Positions 16,127-25,475 of a stretch of DNA of 50,585 nt are shown here, piece by piece; the first letter of the stretch is position 1; every line of letters starts with the position of its first letter. This stretch comes from Bordetella parapertussis (GTDB lineage Bacteria > Pseudomonadota > Gammaproteobacteria > Burkholderiales > SG8-41): assembly GCA_945861275.1 (NCBI GenBank), contig CAMATZ010000045.1, positions 1 to 50,585 on the forward strand, read 5' to 3'. The notes under the pieces are model-generated. The model worked only from the letters and a program-made list of their open reading frames with translations, made no database searches and was not told the origin of the DNA. The translations under genes and the position numbers were made by a program.

Positions 16127-16232
16127 CGTAGGTTGGGCTGAGCCTGCGAAGCCCAACACCGCAATCGATGCAATCCGCGACGGTCGCTGCATTGCAACCG
16201 GTGTTTGTGTTGGGCTTCACAGCCCAACCTAC
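16127..16232. repeat. Nested palindromic element between dioxygenase subunit genes
   Basis: Outer arms GTAGGTTGGGCT (16128-16139) and AGCCCAACCTAC (16221-16232) and inner arms GAAGCCCAACAC (16148-16159) and GTGTTGGGCTTC (16207-16218) are perfect inverse repeats of 12 bp each; the centre also contains TGCAAT/ATTGCA. The left 35 bp recur with two mismatches at 30363-30397. Confidence 0.85.
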
Positions 16233-16276
16233 AACCGCTACAACCGTCTGGGTTGTGATGGGTTGCACGCACAGTG

Positions 16277-17563
16277 TCATGGCTTTTCCCGCATCAGCTT
16301 GTCCCACTGTATCCAGAACTCGCGCAAGTGCAGTTCATCGGTGTTCAACTGCTCGCCCGCTTTCGCCATGCCGCGCGTCATTACCGACCACGGGATTTCG
16401 CGATAACTGGCCATGCCCGCCTGCACCGACTCCAGCGCCTCGATGTCGTCGGGCGTGGCAAAGCCGCCGGGGCCGTAAAAAGTCAAAAAGCTGTCGAGCC
16501 GCACCGCGCGCGCGACAGCGGTTTCTTCCCTGGGTCCCAGCGCGCATGCGCGCACCTGCATGTGATCGGCCGCCAGCGGATGAAAGGTGCGTATGGTCAC
16601 CGACGAACCGTCGTTCAGCACCAGGTTGGGAAACACCAGCAGATTGCGGTTGGTGTCGGCCACGCGCGCGGCGCGCGCCTCGCCCAGGCGCGTGACGAGC
16701 TCAGCGCGGATGCGCTCTATTTCCGGTTTGGCCGCCTCGCCGTAAATCGGTATCCAGCGCGCCACCGGGCGCCCGCGAAAATTGATGTTGTCGATCACCG
16801 CATGGCCGTTGCCGAGCACCTTGCCCACGCCGTGCGCGGGCAGCAGGTGGCCTTTTTCCGGGCGCTTCATTTCGACGCCGGAATTTTTCAGGTAATCGAG
16901 CCACGTCGAGTGCGTCGCCGGCAGGTGATAATCGTCGAAGCTGTTTTCGGCCAGCAGTTTCCAGTTGGCGCGGATGTCGTATTCCTGCACGCCGGGGATC
17001 ACTTCCATTTCGCCCGACGGTGATTGATCGACGATGAGGTCGATGTACTCTTTCGCGCCCGCAAGGTAAGCGTCGAGCGCCATCGCACCCGCATCAAAAT
17101 TGAGAAACACGAAACCGCGGTAACTCGCCACGCGCGGCGGTTCCTTCAACGCGAATTCCTCGCGCTTAAAACTCGGCGGATAGGCGCTTTGACCCGGCAG
17201 ACCATACAGCGCGCCGTCGCGATCGTAGGTCCAGCCGTGGTAAAAGCAGGTGAAATGTTTGGCGTTGCCCTCCGGCTCGCGGCACACCAGCGAGCCACGA
17301 TGGCGGCAGGTATTGAGATACACGCGCACGGCGTTGCGGCTGTCGCGGCAGAAAATCAGCGGCCGGCCACACACCGTGCGCGTCCTGAAATCGCCCGGCG
17401 CGCGCACCTCCGATTCGTGGCCTACGTAGATCCAGCAGGCATCGAAAATGCGGCGGCGTTCGAGTTCGAGCACCTGCGGATCGACCAGCGTGGCGCGGTT
17501 GACCGCGAAATGCATCGCCTCCGGCTGGTTGACGACCCAGACTGATTCGTTCGATTCGTTCAT
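16277..17563 (-). CDS. Aromatic-ring-hydroxylating dioxygenase, alpha subunit (Rieske)
   Basis: 428 residues from the ATG at 17563; an earlier in-frame start adds 12 residues. The Rieske [2Fe-2S] ligands are C86, H88 (CRHRG) and C106, H109 (CFYHGW). The mononuclear iron site is N207-SFDDYHLPATH-218 with H213 and H218, and an Asp in FDD bridging to the neighbouring Rieske centre. The enzyme adds O2 to aromatic rings and needs a ferredoxin/reductase encoded elsewhere. With the beta gene it forms the oxygenase. Salicylate- or benzoate-like substrates are a guess from the nearby gentisate dioxygenase. Confidence 0.92.
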   Translation of the reverse strand: MNESNESVWVVNQPEAMHFAVNRATLVDPQVLELERRRIFDACWIYVGHESEVRAPGDFRTRTVCGRPLIFCRDSRNAVRVYLNTCRHRGSLVCREPEGNAKHFTCFYHGWTYDRDGALYGLPGQSAYPPSFKREEFALKEPPRVASYRGFVFLNFDAGAMALDAYLAGAKEYIDLIVDQSPSGEMEVIPGVQEYDIRANWKLLAENSFDDYHLPATHSTWLDYLKNSGVEMKRPEKGHLLPAHGVGKVLGNGHAVIDNINFRGRPVARWIPIYGEAAKPEIERIRAELVTRLGEARAARVADTNRNLLVFPNLVLNDGSSVTIRTFHPLAADHMQVRACALGPREETAVARAVRLDSFLTFYGPGGFATPDDIEALESVQAGMASYREIPWSVMTRGMAKAGEQLNTDELHLREFWIQWDKLMREKP

Positions 17564-17650
17564 GGCGCCGATTAAAGCCGTGCGCGGCAGGCTTGTCAAT
17601 TTTCATTTTACTGGCGTGCGTGCGCGGGGCTTTCCTGCATAATAGCGGCG

Positions 17651-18661
17651 ATGGAAAGGACAAACTTATTCATACTGCCAGTGGTGATGGCGCTCGCGTT
17701 GGCGCTGACGTTGGGACTGACGTTGGCGTTCGGCGGCTTGCCTGTCGCTTATTCACAGGACGCCGCTTTTCCGTCCCGCACCGTGCAAATCGTGGTGCCC
17801 TACACGCCGGGCACCGGCGCCGACATACTCGCGCGCATACTCGGTCCGCGGCTGGCCGAGCGCTGGAAAACCGGCGTCATCACTGACAATCGCGCGGGCG
17901 CCACCGGCAACATCGGCGCCGAGTTCGTGGCGAAGGCCGCGCCCGACGGGCATACGGTGCTGTTCACCGCCACCTCGTTTAGCACCACGCCCGCGCTCAC
18001 CTCCAAACTTCCGTTCGACCCGGTGAAGAGCTTCGCACCGGTGTCGCTGGTGGCAACGAGTGCCATGTCGCTGGTCGTGCATCCGCAATTGCCGGTTAAA
18101 TCGCTGCATGAATTCATCCGTCTCGCGCACAGCCATCCGGGCAGGCTCTATTACAGTTCCCCGGGCAACGGCGGGCCGCAGCATCTGGCGATGGAGCTGA
18201 TCAAACTCGAAACGCGCAGCGACCTCGTGCATGTGCCGTACAAGGGTTCGAGCGGCGCATTGACCGACTTGATGGGCGGCCATGTGCAGGCCATGATCGT
18301 GGCGCTGCAGACGGTGGCGCCGTTCGTGCAAAGCGGCCGGCTGCGCATGCTGGCGGTGACAGGCGCGGAACGTTCGCCCGCGTTTCCCCATGTGCCCACG
18401 CTCAAACAGCAAGGTCTCGCCAATCTCGAAGTAGAGACCTGGTACGGCGTGTTCGCGCCGGCCGCAGCACAGCCGGCCGCCATCGCAAAAATCAATTCGG
18501 AGTTGCATGCGCTGCTGCAACAGCCGGATGTGCGTGAGCTGCTCGCCAAACAAGGCATGAATGCCGCCGGCGGCGCGCCGGAACGGCTGGGTACGCTGTT
18601 GAAAAGCGAACTCACGCGCTGGGCGCGCGTGGTTAGTGCGGCAAAAATTAAAGCCGACTAG
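17651..18661 (+). CDS. Bug/TctC family periplasmic solute receptor
   Basis: 336 residues. Long hydrophobic signal peptide ending near VAYSQD, then FPSRTVQIVVPYTPGTGADI, ITDNRAGATGNIGAEFVAK, PDGHTVL and VHVPYKG. It is divergent from the Rieske alpha gene with 87 nt between. CATAAT at 17638-17643 lies 7 nt before the ATG, so this gene may be transcribed without a leader; no ribosome site is visible. Together with the aldolase gene 112 nt downstream it could form one unit. Confidence 0.92.
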   Translation: MERTNLFILPVVMALALALTLGLTLAFGGLPVAYSQDAAFPSRTVQIVVPYTPGTGADILARILGPRLAERWKTGVITDNRAGATGNIGAEFVAKAAPDGHTVLFTATSFSTTPALTSKLPFDPVKSFAPVSLVATSAMSLVVHPQLPVKSLHEFIRLAHSHPGRLYYSSPGNGGPQHLAMELIKLETRSDLVHVPYKGSSGALTDLMGGHVQAMIVALQTVAPFVQSGRLRMLAVTGAERSPAFPHVPTLKQQGLANLEVETWYGVFAPAAAQPAAIAKINSELHALLQQPDVRELLAKQGMNAAGGAPERLGTLLKSELTRWARVVSAAKIKAD

Positions 18662-18706
18662 TCAACCGGTGAAGGGTGAAAGCCACCGTCAGGTTGGGCT
18701 TGGTCT

Positions 18707-18736
18707 TAATCCGTGTTCATCTGTGTTAATCTGTCG
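18707..18736. repeat. Three tandem 10-bp units
   Basis: TAATCCGTGT, TCATCTGTGT and TAATCTGTCG follow each other. Repeats of this 'ATCCGTGTTCATCTGTG' kind are common intergenic sequences in unrelated genomes; function unknown. Confidence 0.6.
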
Positions 18737-18773
18737 CGAATGTATTTAAGTAATTGTTTTTAAAGGAGTTTTC

Positions 18774-19505
18774 ATGAGACAAATCGATGATCTGGTAGCC
18801 GCGTATCGTGTACTCGCAGCGCATGAAGTAATTGACGCTTACGGCCACGTGAGCGTGCGCTCGGAGAAAAATCCGAATCGCTATTTCCTGGCGGGACACA
18901 TCGCGCCTGAACTGGTGCGCGAGGAACACATCATCGAATACGACCTCGACAGCAAGCCGCAGGATGCCAACGGCCGCGAGTCGGTGCGCGAGCGTTTCAT
19001 CCACGGCGAAATTTTCAAACTGCGGCCCGAAGTGATGTCGGTGGTGCACACGCATTCGCAGTCGGTGGTGCCGTTTTCCATTACCACTGTGACGCTGAAA
19101 CCGATTTTTCATATGGCGGCGTTCATCGGCCACGGCGTACCGAACTGGGATATCGCGGATGCGCAACAAGGCACCGACATGCTGGTGAAGACGCCGTTCC
19201 TCGGCGCGCATCTGGCGAAATTTGTGGCGGATAAACCGGCGGCGTTGCTGCGCGGACACGGCGCGGTGGTGATGGGCGAGTCGATCGCGCGTTCGGTGGG
19301 CCGCAGCATCTATCTGGAAATGAGCGCAAAAATGCAAATACAGGCGCAATGGCTCGCGGGGGTGGGCGGCAAGCTGTTGACGTTGCACGACTCGGAAATC
19401 GCGGCATCGGTGCCTGCGCAAAACTACAACCGCGCATGGCCGATGTGGCGCGCACGTGCGCTGGCACAAGTGGCCGCCGAAAAGACCTTGCGCGATTTTC
19501 TGTAG
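18774..19505 (+). CDS. Class II aldolase/adducin-family protein, cytoplasmic
   Basis: 243 residues, ATG with AAAGGAG 5 nt upstream. Ligands match those of the exported relative: E79, H92 and H94 in SVVHTHSQS, and H162 in RGHGAVV. There is no signal peptide; the protein begins directly with the first helix of the domain (MRQIDDLVAAYRVLAAHEVI). It follows a Bug receptor. The two paralogues share long blocks such as ERFIHGEI and EYDLDS, so a duplication followed by a change of cell compartment is likely. Confidence 0.9.
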   Translation: MRQIDDLVAAYRVLAAHEVIDAYGHVSVRSEKNPNRYFLAGHIAPELVREEHIIEYDLDSKPQDANGRESVRERFIHGEIFKLRPEVMSVVHTHSQSVVPFSITTVTLKPIFHMAAFIGHGVPNWDIADAQQGTDMLVKTPFLGAHLAKFVADKPAALLRGHGAVVMGESIARSVGRSIYLEMSAKMQIQAQWLAGVGGKLLTLHDSEIAASVPAQNYNRAWPMWRARALAQVAAEKTLRDFL

Positions 19506-19742
19506 CCGGCAACCCTCAATTAGGCGGTTTCCCCCATAAAATCATGGCTTACCCGGCACGGGCTCAGCTACCGATACGTGTTTTTACTTGCTAAAACAAT
19601 TCGTTACGCCCATACTGCCGCGCTCAAATTGGTTGTCGGTTAGTCCCGCTGCCCCGTTTCGGGTTCCGCTGTTGGTCTTCCTCGATTGGTCAATTGACGC
19701 CGTGTCCAATACCGGATGCGGCTACGCCTACCTGGAGATACT

Positions 19743-19949
19743 ATGGCTACCGGCACCGTAAAGTTTTTTAACCCCACCAAAGGTTTTGGTTTTATCGCGC
19801 CGCAGGATGGCTCCAAGGATGTCTTCGTGCACATCTCTGCAGTCGAACGCGCGGGTATGCAGTCACTCAGCGAAAACCAGCAGGTCTCGTTCGATGCGGA
19901 ACGCGGCACCGATGGGCGTTATTCCGCCGTCAACCTGAAGGCCGTCTAA
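19743..19949 (+). CDS. Cold-shock protein (CspA family), second copy
   Basis: 68 residues from ATG at 19743 with GGAG 5 nt upstream; a longer frame from 19716 has no support. Cold-shock domain with KGFGFIAPQ and DVFVHISAV. The sequence differs clearly from the protein at 5906 ([14 protein letters not shown] against [14 protein letters not shown]). It lies 128 nt before a second-type infA gene on the same strand. The 237-nt upstream gap has TTGCTA and CATACT 17 nt apart near 19588-19616 as a weak promoter candidate. Confidence 0.95.
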   Translation: MATGTVKFFNPTKGFGFIAPQDGSKDVFVHISAVERAGMQSLSENQQVSFDAERGTDGRYSAVNLKAV

Positions 19950-20077
19950 ACCAGTGATCTCACACCGCTTACTGCTTGATCTGCACGACGTCACCGCGCT
20001 CGCCGGAGCGCGGGACGGGCGCCTTGAAAAACCATTGCATCGTTCAGGCACCGCAATCTGTTACCGGGAGTCCGCAC

Positions 20078-20347
20078 GTGGCTAAAGAAGAAATGGTTGA
20101 GTTCGAAGGTGTGGTCAACGAAGTATTGCCCAACACCATTTTTCGCGTAACGCTGGTCAATGGCCATGAAGTCACCGCCTACGCGTCGGGCAAAATACGC
20201 AAGCACCGCATTCGCATACTCGCCGGTGATAAAGTCACGCTGGAAATGTCGCCCTACGACATGAGCAAGGGCCGCATCAGCTTCCGTCATAAAGACGAAC
20301 GTGCCGCGCCCACCGGCGCGCCGCGGCCCAACTACTACCGCAGGTAG
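20078..20347 (+). CDS. infA: Translation initiation factor IF-1
   Basis: 89 residues from a GTG at 20078 with GGGAG 7 nt upstream. A longer frame from 19976 has no family similarity in its extension. The S1-like OB fold is clear: [55 protein letters not shown] and [10 protein letters not shown]-terminal extension of about 15 residues ([17 protein letters not shown]) goes beyond the 72-residue core. It is not in a ribosomal-protein operon but beside a cold-shock gene, so it is probably the second IF-1 paralogue found in many betaproteobacteria. Confidence 0.93.
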   Translation: MAKEEMVEFEGVVNEVLPNTIFRVTLVNGHEVTAYASGKIRKHRIRILAGDKVTLEMSPYDMSKGRISFRHKDERAAPTGAPRPNYYRR

Positions 20348-20351
20348 CACA

Positions 20352-21152
20352 CTACTGCGCAGTCCAGCCGCCGTCGATGACGAGGCTGGCGCCCGTCATC
20401 AGCGTAGCGGCATCACTCGCGACGAACACCACCGCCGCCGCCACTTCATCGAGCTGACCCAGCCGCCCCAGCGGAATACGCTCCATCACCCACTTCGCGA
20501 ATTCCGGCTTGGCGAACATCGGCGCCGTCAGCGGCGTCTCCAGAAACGTCGGCGCGATCGAATTTACCCGTATGTTGCTGGGCGCGAGTTCCACCGCCAG
20601 CGCCTTGGTAAAACCTTCAAGCGCGTGCTTGGTCATGCAGTAAACCGTGCGCATCGGCGCCCCCACGTGGCCCATCTGCGAAGTGATGTTGATCACCACG
20701 CCGCCGCGCGCTTTGCGCTCCGCTGATTCGAGCATTTTTTTTACCGCCGCCTGCGCCGTGATGAACATCGCGCGAATGTTCAGATCGAGCATGGTGTCGA
20801 GATGCGCCTCGCTGACGTTCACGAACAGCTCGGGAATATTGGTGCCGGCGTTGTTGACCAGCACATCCAGCGCGGGTAGCGCAGCCACCGCGCGATTCAC
20901 CGCCGCGGCGTCGGTCACATCGCACACCAGTGCATGAGCACACCCACCGCCGGACCTGATTTCCGCCACGGCGGATTCCAGTTCGCTACGCGTGCGCGCC
21001 ATCAGCCACACGTCAGCGCCCGCGTAGGCGAGCGCAATAGCAACCGAGCGGCCGATGCCGCGACCCGCGCCGGCAACCAATGCTGTGCGGCCATCGAGGC
21101 GGAATTTGTGGTTGATGTTGCCGGAAACAGGTGCTTTAACTTCTTCCGCCAT
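20352..21152 (-). CDS. SDR family oxidoreductase
   Basis: 266 residues, classical short-chain dehydrogenase. Cofactor motif GAGRGIG (28-34), NNAG (about 101-104), catalytic Ser in INITSQMG and YCMTK with Tyr and Lys four apart. The C-terminal SLVIDGGW is typical of 3-oxoacyl reductase-like members. It reduces or oxidises a carbonyl/alcohol; the substrate is unknown. Convergent with infA, only 4 nt between the stops. HisD-like gene lies upstream on the same strand, 90 nt away. Confidence 0.92.
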   Translation of the reverse strand: MAEEVKAPVSGNINHKFRLDGRTALVAGAGRGIGRSVAIALAYAGADVWLMARTRSELESAVAEIRSGGGCAHALVCDVTDAAAVNRAVAALPALDVLVNNAGTNIPELFVNVSEAHLDTMLDLNIRAMFITAQAAVKKMLESAERKARGGVVINITSQMGHVGAPMRTVYCMTKHALEGFTKALAVELAPSNIRVNSIAPTFLETPLTAPMFAKPEFAKWVMERIPLGRLGQLDEVAAAVVFVASDAATLMTGASLVIDGGWTAQ

Positions 21153-21242
21153 GATGGTGTCTCATTGAAACAAATTCACTCAACACTGTCGTTCGCGTTG
21201 CAATCTCCATGGCCGATGCGGTTCGCTGCGCTCACCGGCATC

Positions 21243-22541
21243 CTACTTCACCCCCAACCCCACCTTGCGCCCGCCATAGCGCCGCAGCCGCAAATCCGCC
21301 TGCTCCTTGTGTCCCCAAAAGCGCTCGATCGCACACAAGCGCGAGCAATACTCACCGATGACCACGCTCGCCTCTTCGCTGACTTCCTGATAGGTGCAGG
21401 TCTTGAGGAACTTGCCCACCCACAAGCCGCCGGTATAACGCGCCGCGCCCATCGTCGGCAGCGTGTGATTGGTGCCGATCACCTTGTCGCCGTACGACAC
21501 ATTGGTTTGCGGGCCGAGAAACAGCGCGCCGTAGTTTTTCATTTTTTCAAGAAAATAGCGCGGCTCGCGCGTGAGTACTTCGACGTGCTCGGCAGCCTGA
21601 CGGTCGGCTTCCGCCACTGCTTCATCGATGGAATCGACGAGGATGATCTCGCCGTAGTCGCGCCACGCCACGCTCGCCACATCCGCGGTCGGCAACACCT
21701 GCAACTGGCGTTCGATTTCAGCCGGCAGGGCTTCGGCCAGTTTGCGTGAAGTGGTAATCAATATCGCCGGACTGGTCGGTCCGTGCTCGGCCTGGCCGAG
21801 CAAATCGGTGGCGATCATTTCCACATCAGCGGTGTCATCGGCGATCACCAGAATTTCGGTGGGGCCCGCCAGCAGATCGATGCCCACGCGCCCGAACATC
21901 TGGCGCTTGGCTTCGGCCACATACGCGTTGCCCGGCCCTACCAGCATATCCACCGGCGCAATCGACTGCGTGCCGATGCCCATTGCGGCTATCGCCTGCA
22001 CACCACCTATCACATAAATATCATCCGCGCCCGCCAGCACCATCGCGGCAATGGTCTCGGCGTTCGGCGCGCCCTGATTGGGCGGCGTGCAGGCGATCAC
22101 GCGGCGCACGCCGGCGGCACGCGCGGTAACGATGCTCATGTGGGCGGAGGCAACCATCGGATAGCGGCCGCCGGGCACATAGCAGCCGACGCTATCGACG
22201 GGTATGTTTTTGTGTCCCAGCTTCACACCGGGCAGCGTTTCGACTTCGATATCTTTCAGCGCGGCGCGCTGGTGTTCGGCAAACTTGCGTATTTGCGCCT
22301 GCGCAAACCGGATGTCGTCCAGCGTACTCTCCGGCACCTGCTTCATGATGGCGGCAAGTTCACTCTGCGACAGCTTGAAACTCGCCGGGGACCATTTATC
22401 GAACTGCTGTGACAATTCACGCACGGCGTCATCGCCGCGTTTTTTGACATCGTCCAGTATCGATTCGACCGTCTGCCGCACTTTCAAATCGATGGCGTCG
22501 GTGACGTCTTGCGAAATGCGCTTTTTCAGAAATTGAGCCAT
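21243..22541 (-). CDS. Histidinol dehydrogenase family protein, HpsN-like
   Basis: 432 residues, ATG with AAGGA upstream. HisD fold with [10 protein letters not shown] (119-128), Q250 and H253 in LLGQAEHGP as zinc ligands, and GTNHTLPT near the C-terminus. From memory the details ([40 protein letters not shown]) match the branch that contains sulfopropanediol 3-dehydrogenase HpsN more closely than biosynthetic HisD. No other his gene is nearby and the surroundings are catabolic, which supports a polyol or alcohol dehydrogenase role. The exact substrate is not known. Confidence 0.85.
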   Translation of the reverse strand: MAQFLKKRISQDVTDAIDLKVRQTVESILDDVKKRGDDAVRELSQQFDKWSPASFKLSQSELAAIMKQVPESTLDDIRFAQAQIRKFAEHQRAALKDIEVETLPGVKLGHKNIPVDSVGCYVPGGRYPMVASAHMSIVTARAAGVRRVIACTPPNQGAPNAETIAAMVLAGADDIYVIGGVQAIAAMGIGTQSIAPVDMLVGPGNAYVAEAKRQMFGRVGIDLLAGPTEILVIADDTADVEMIATDLLGQAEHGPTSPAILITTSRKLAEALPAEIERQLQVLPTADVASVAWRDYGEIILVDSIDEAVAEADRQAAEHVEVLTREPRYFLEKMKNYGALFLGPQTNVSYGDKVIGTNHTLPTMGAARYTGGLWVGKFLKTCTYQEVSEEASVVIGEYCSRLCAIERFWGHKEQADLRLRRYGGRKVGLGVK

Positions 22542-22613
22542 GAGATTCCTTAATCCGGGATTGACATGATACGCGAACCGGCTACCGTGGCTGCAGCGAT
22601 GCCATTGCTGCCG

Positions 22614-23588
22614 CTAAGACGACGACGGCCGAATGTTCGCCTCCTTGATCACGCGCGCCCATTTACGCTCTTCCGCCTTGCGAAAAACCGCAAACTGCGC
22701 CGGCGTACTGCCCACCGGGTCTGTTCCCTGAGCAATCAGCTTGGCGCGAATTTCAGGCACATTCATCACCTTGAGAATCTCGCCATGCCAGCGGTGAACC
22801 CGCTCGCTGGGTGTGCCCGCCGGCAGCATCATGCCGTACCAGTTTTGCACTTCAAGTCCCGGGTAGGTTTCCCTGAGCGCAGGCACCTTCGGCAAAAACG
22901 GCAGGCGCTGGCCCCCAGTGGTGGCCAGTGCCAGTAAGCGGCCGCTACGCACATGCTGCAATCCTATGGGCACCGCCTCAATGCAATATTGCACCTGGCC
23001 CGCCAGCAGATCATTGAATGCCGGCGAGCTGCCTTTATAGGGAATACGCCGCGTATCGATGCGCGCGGCAAGTTTCAGCATCTCACCCGCGAATTGCGGC
23101 AAACCGCCATCGCCCGAAGAAGACCACGCCAGCTTGCCGGGATTCGCCTTGGCGTGAGCGACCAACTCGCCCAGTGTTTTGGCCGGCACGGACGGATGCA
23201 GGTAAAGCAGAAACGACAGCGACACCACCTGGGTAAGCGGCAAAAAATCGCGATCGACATTGAACGGCAGCTTGGGATAAAACACCGCGTTGACACTGAG
23301 ATGGCCCGTCGTGCCCATGTATAAGGTATGCCCATCGGGCGCGGCTTTTGCAGCAAGCTCCATGCCGATAATACCGTTGGCGCCGCCACGATTATCGACT
23401 ATCACCTGCTGCCCCAGATTCTCGGTGAGTTTGGCCGCAAGAATACGCGCAACGATGTCGTTGCCGCCGCCGGGTGGCGAGCCGACGATCAGACGTATGG
23501 GTTTGGTGGGAAATGCAGGCTGCGCCGCAGTAATGGTTGCGGCGAGCGTCAGCGCCAGCAGAGGCAGAATTTTGTTGGTTGGTGTCAC
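22614..23588 (-). CDS. Bug/TctC family periplasmic solute receptor
   Basis: 324 residues from a GTG start at 23588 (AAGAAG upstream). Signal peptide ends near TAAQPA; FPTKPIRLIVGSPPGGGNDI, VIVDNRGGANGIIGMELAAK, PDGHTLYMG, and IPYKG in place of the usual VPYKG. It is 72 nt after the HisD-like gene on the same strand order (receptor first, enzyme second) and divergent from the next Bug gene with 71 nt between them. Confidence 0.93.
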   Translation of the reverse strand: MTPTNKILPLLALTLAATITAAQPAFPTKPIRLIVGSPPGGGNDIVARILAAKLTENLGQQVIVDNRGGANGIIGMELAAKAAPDGHTLYMGTTGHLSVNAVFYPKLPFNVDRDFLPLTQVVSLSFLLYLHPSVPAKTLGELVAHAKANPGKLAWSSSGDGGLPQFAGEMLKLAARIDTRRIPYKGSSPAFNDLLAGQVQYCIEAVPIGLQHVRSGRLLALATTGGQRLPFLPKVPALRETYPGLEVQNWYGMMLPAGTPSERVHRWHGEILKVMNVPEIRAKLIAQGTDPVGSTPAQFAVFRKAEERKWARVIKEANIRPSSS

Positions 23589-23659
23589 GATGCTTCTTTT
23601 GCAAGAGGATGTTGGTTGGGCCTGTCTATCTTACGCTGCCAAACGTGTAGGATGCGTTT

Positions 23660-24649
23660 ATGTCTTCCAAATTTTCCACATCGACCCGAATCGCGCTCGG
23701 CGCGTGCGCACTTTTAGCACCAGCGTTCCTTGCACTCCCCACCCACGCCCAGAACTATCCGTCGCGCCCCGTCCGCTTGATCGTCCCGTGGCCGCCGGGC
23801 GGCGGCGTAGACATCGCCGCACGCACCATAGGCCCCAAGCTATCCGAGAATCTGGGGCAGCCGGTGGTGGTCGACAATCGCGGCGGTGCCGCCGGCATGA
23901 TCGGCACCGAGCTTGCGGCACGTGCGCCCGCTGACGGCTACACCATCCTGCTGGGCGCGGCGGGGCCGAATGCCATATTGCCGTTACTCAATCCCAAAGC
24001 ACCTTACGGGATCAAGGATTTTGCCGAGGTCTCACACTTCGCAAACACGATATACGTCATGGTGGTCCACCCGTCGCTGTCGGCCAACTCGATCAAGCAA
24101 TTGGTCGCACTGGCAAAGGCCAAACCTGCGCAACTCACCATCGGCTCGGCGGGCGCCGCCACACCGGCGCACATCTCCGGCGAACTATTCAGAGTGGCCG
24201 CCGGCATCAACTTGACGCCGGTATTTTACAAGGGCGCGGCAGGAGCAGTCATCGACGTGCTGGGCGGGCAAATCACCATGACCATCGAGACTATTTCGCC
24301 GGCATTGCCTCATGTGAAAGCCGGCAAGCTGCGCGCGCTCGGTGTCACCTCGTCTCGCCGCTCAACGCAATTGCCGGACGTGCCTACGATTGCCGAATCC
24401 GGTTTCCCCGGTTTCGAGGTGATCAACTGGTATGGCGTGCTCGCCCCCGCCAACACGCCGCGCAATGTCATCACGCGACTCAATGGAGAAATGACGCGCA
24501 TCGTGAAAGTGCCCGATACCCGTGATCGTTTGATCAGCTACGGCCTGGAAGTCGTCGACGCGACGGCTGAGGAATATACCGCGTTCAGGAAGGCTGACCT
24601 GGCCAAGTGGGCGAGGATCATCAAACAGACTCATCTGCGGTATGAATGA
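23660..24649 (+). CDS. Bug/TctC family periplasmic solute receptor
   Basis: 329 residues, AGGA before the ATG. Signal peptide ends THAQN; YPSRPVRLIVPWPPGGGVDI, VVVDNRGGAAGMIGTELAAR, DGYTILLG, and FYKGAAG at the VPYKG position. Divergently paired with the Bug gene at 22614, sharing a 71-nt promoter region. It converges on the racemase gene with 2 nt between the stops. Confidence 0.93.
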   Translation: MSSKFSTSTRIALGACALLAPAFLALPTHAQNYPSRPVRLIVPWPPGGGVDIAARTIGPKLSENLGQPVVVDNRGGAAGMIGTELAARAPADGYTILLGAAGPNAILPLLNPKAPYGIKDFAEVSHFANTIYVMVVHPSLSANSIKQLVALAKAKPAQLTIGSAGAATPAHISGELFRVAAGINLTPVFYKGAAGAVIDVLGGQITMTIETISPALPHVKAGKLRALGVTSSRRSTQLPDVPTIAESGFPGFEVINWYGVLAPANTPRNVITRLNGEMTRIVKVPDTRDRLISYGLEVVDATAEEYTAFRKADLAKWARIIKQTHLRYE

Positions 24650-24651
24650 GT

Positions 24652-25455
24652 TTATCCAAGATCAATCCCATAATCCTGTTTAGCTTTTTCACGAACCTCC
24701 GGCCCCGGCATCTGGTACAGCATTTTCCGGCTGACCACTGTGCCCATGATTTTTTGCAGCTTCACTGCCGTCTCCGCCATTTTTATCAGCATGGCCAGGC
24801 CATCGACGATCAAAGCGCCGTCGATTTCCCGCAAGCCCCGCCGCGCCTGCAGCACCGCGTGTGATCCGCAGGGGATCAGCACCTCCGCGCCCGCCGCCAC
24901 CGCGCGCCGCGCAGCCTGATCGAACTCGCTCATCACGCGCTGGTGCGCCGCCGGGTCGATAAAGCCCTGGCGGTAATCCGCAAGGTTCGGAATATTCATG
25001 GCTTCAATCGAACTCAAACGCCCGGTCAGCCCATAGAGCTTCAACTTCTGCTCAAACGAAAGCGCGAATTTTGGATTGGGCGTGATCAGCGAAAACGTTT
25101 TTCCCATCATGCACGCCATCAGCGCCGTGGTTTCCAGAAAACCGAGCACGGGAATGTCGAGTATCTCGCGCGCTTCAATCAGCGCCGGGTCGGTGGAGTT
25201 AAGCGACACAAACGCGTCGTAGCGTTTTTCGCCATTGCTGTCTTTCGCGTGCTTGCACTTCAGCACATTTTCGATGATGTCCGGCAGGTCAATCGCCTGG
25301 AAAAATCGGAACTGTTCGCCAAGGCCGCCCTTGCGCGTACCGTGAACTTCGATCTCCACGCCCGCATCCACAACGGAGCGGAGGTGTTGTTCCAGGGCTT
25401 CGTGAAAATTCGGATTTCGTTCACGTGACGAAAATACCTGCACCCACAGTCTCAT
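24652..25455 (-). CDS. Aspartate/glutamate/hydantoin racemase family protein
   Basis: 267 residues. The second-half active cysteine is present (C196 in LIPCGSHAV), while the first-half position reads LNSTDPAL with no Cys. One-cysteine members of this superfamily include decarboxylases and maleate isomerase-like enzymes (family knowledge), so true racemase activity is doubtful. No signal peptide. It lies 20 nt after the amidohydrolase gene at 25476 on the same strand and is probably cotranscribed with it. Confidence 0.85.
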   Translation of the reverse strand: MRLWVQVFSSRERNPNFHEALEQHLRSVVDAGVEIEVHGTRKGGLGEQFRFFQAIDLPDIIENVLKCKHAKDSNGEKRYDAFVSLNSTDPALIEAREILDIPVLGFLETTALMACMMGKTFSLITPNPKFALSFEQKLKLYGLTGRLSSIEAMNIPNLADYRQGFIDPAAHQRVMSEFDQAARRAVAAGAEVLIPCGSHAVLQARRGLREIDGALIVDGLAMLIKMAETAVKLQKIMGTVVSRKMLYQMPGPEVREKAKQDYGIDLG

Positions 25456-25475
25456 GACTTAACTCTTTGTTTATA

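Noticed and set aside
16114-16272. 53-residue extension of the oxygenase beta subunit
   Set aside because: The extension is encoded by the palindromic element and has Cys/His/Arg-rich composition unlike the family.
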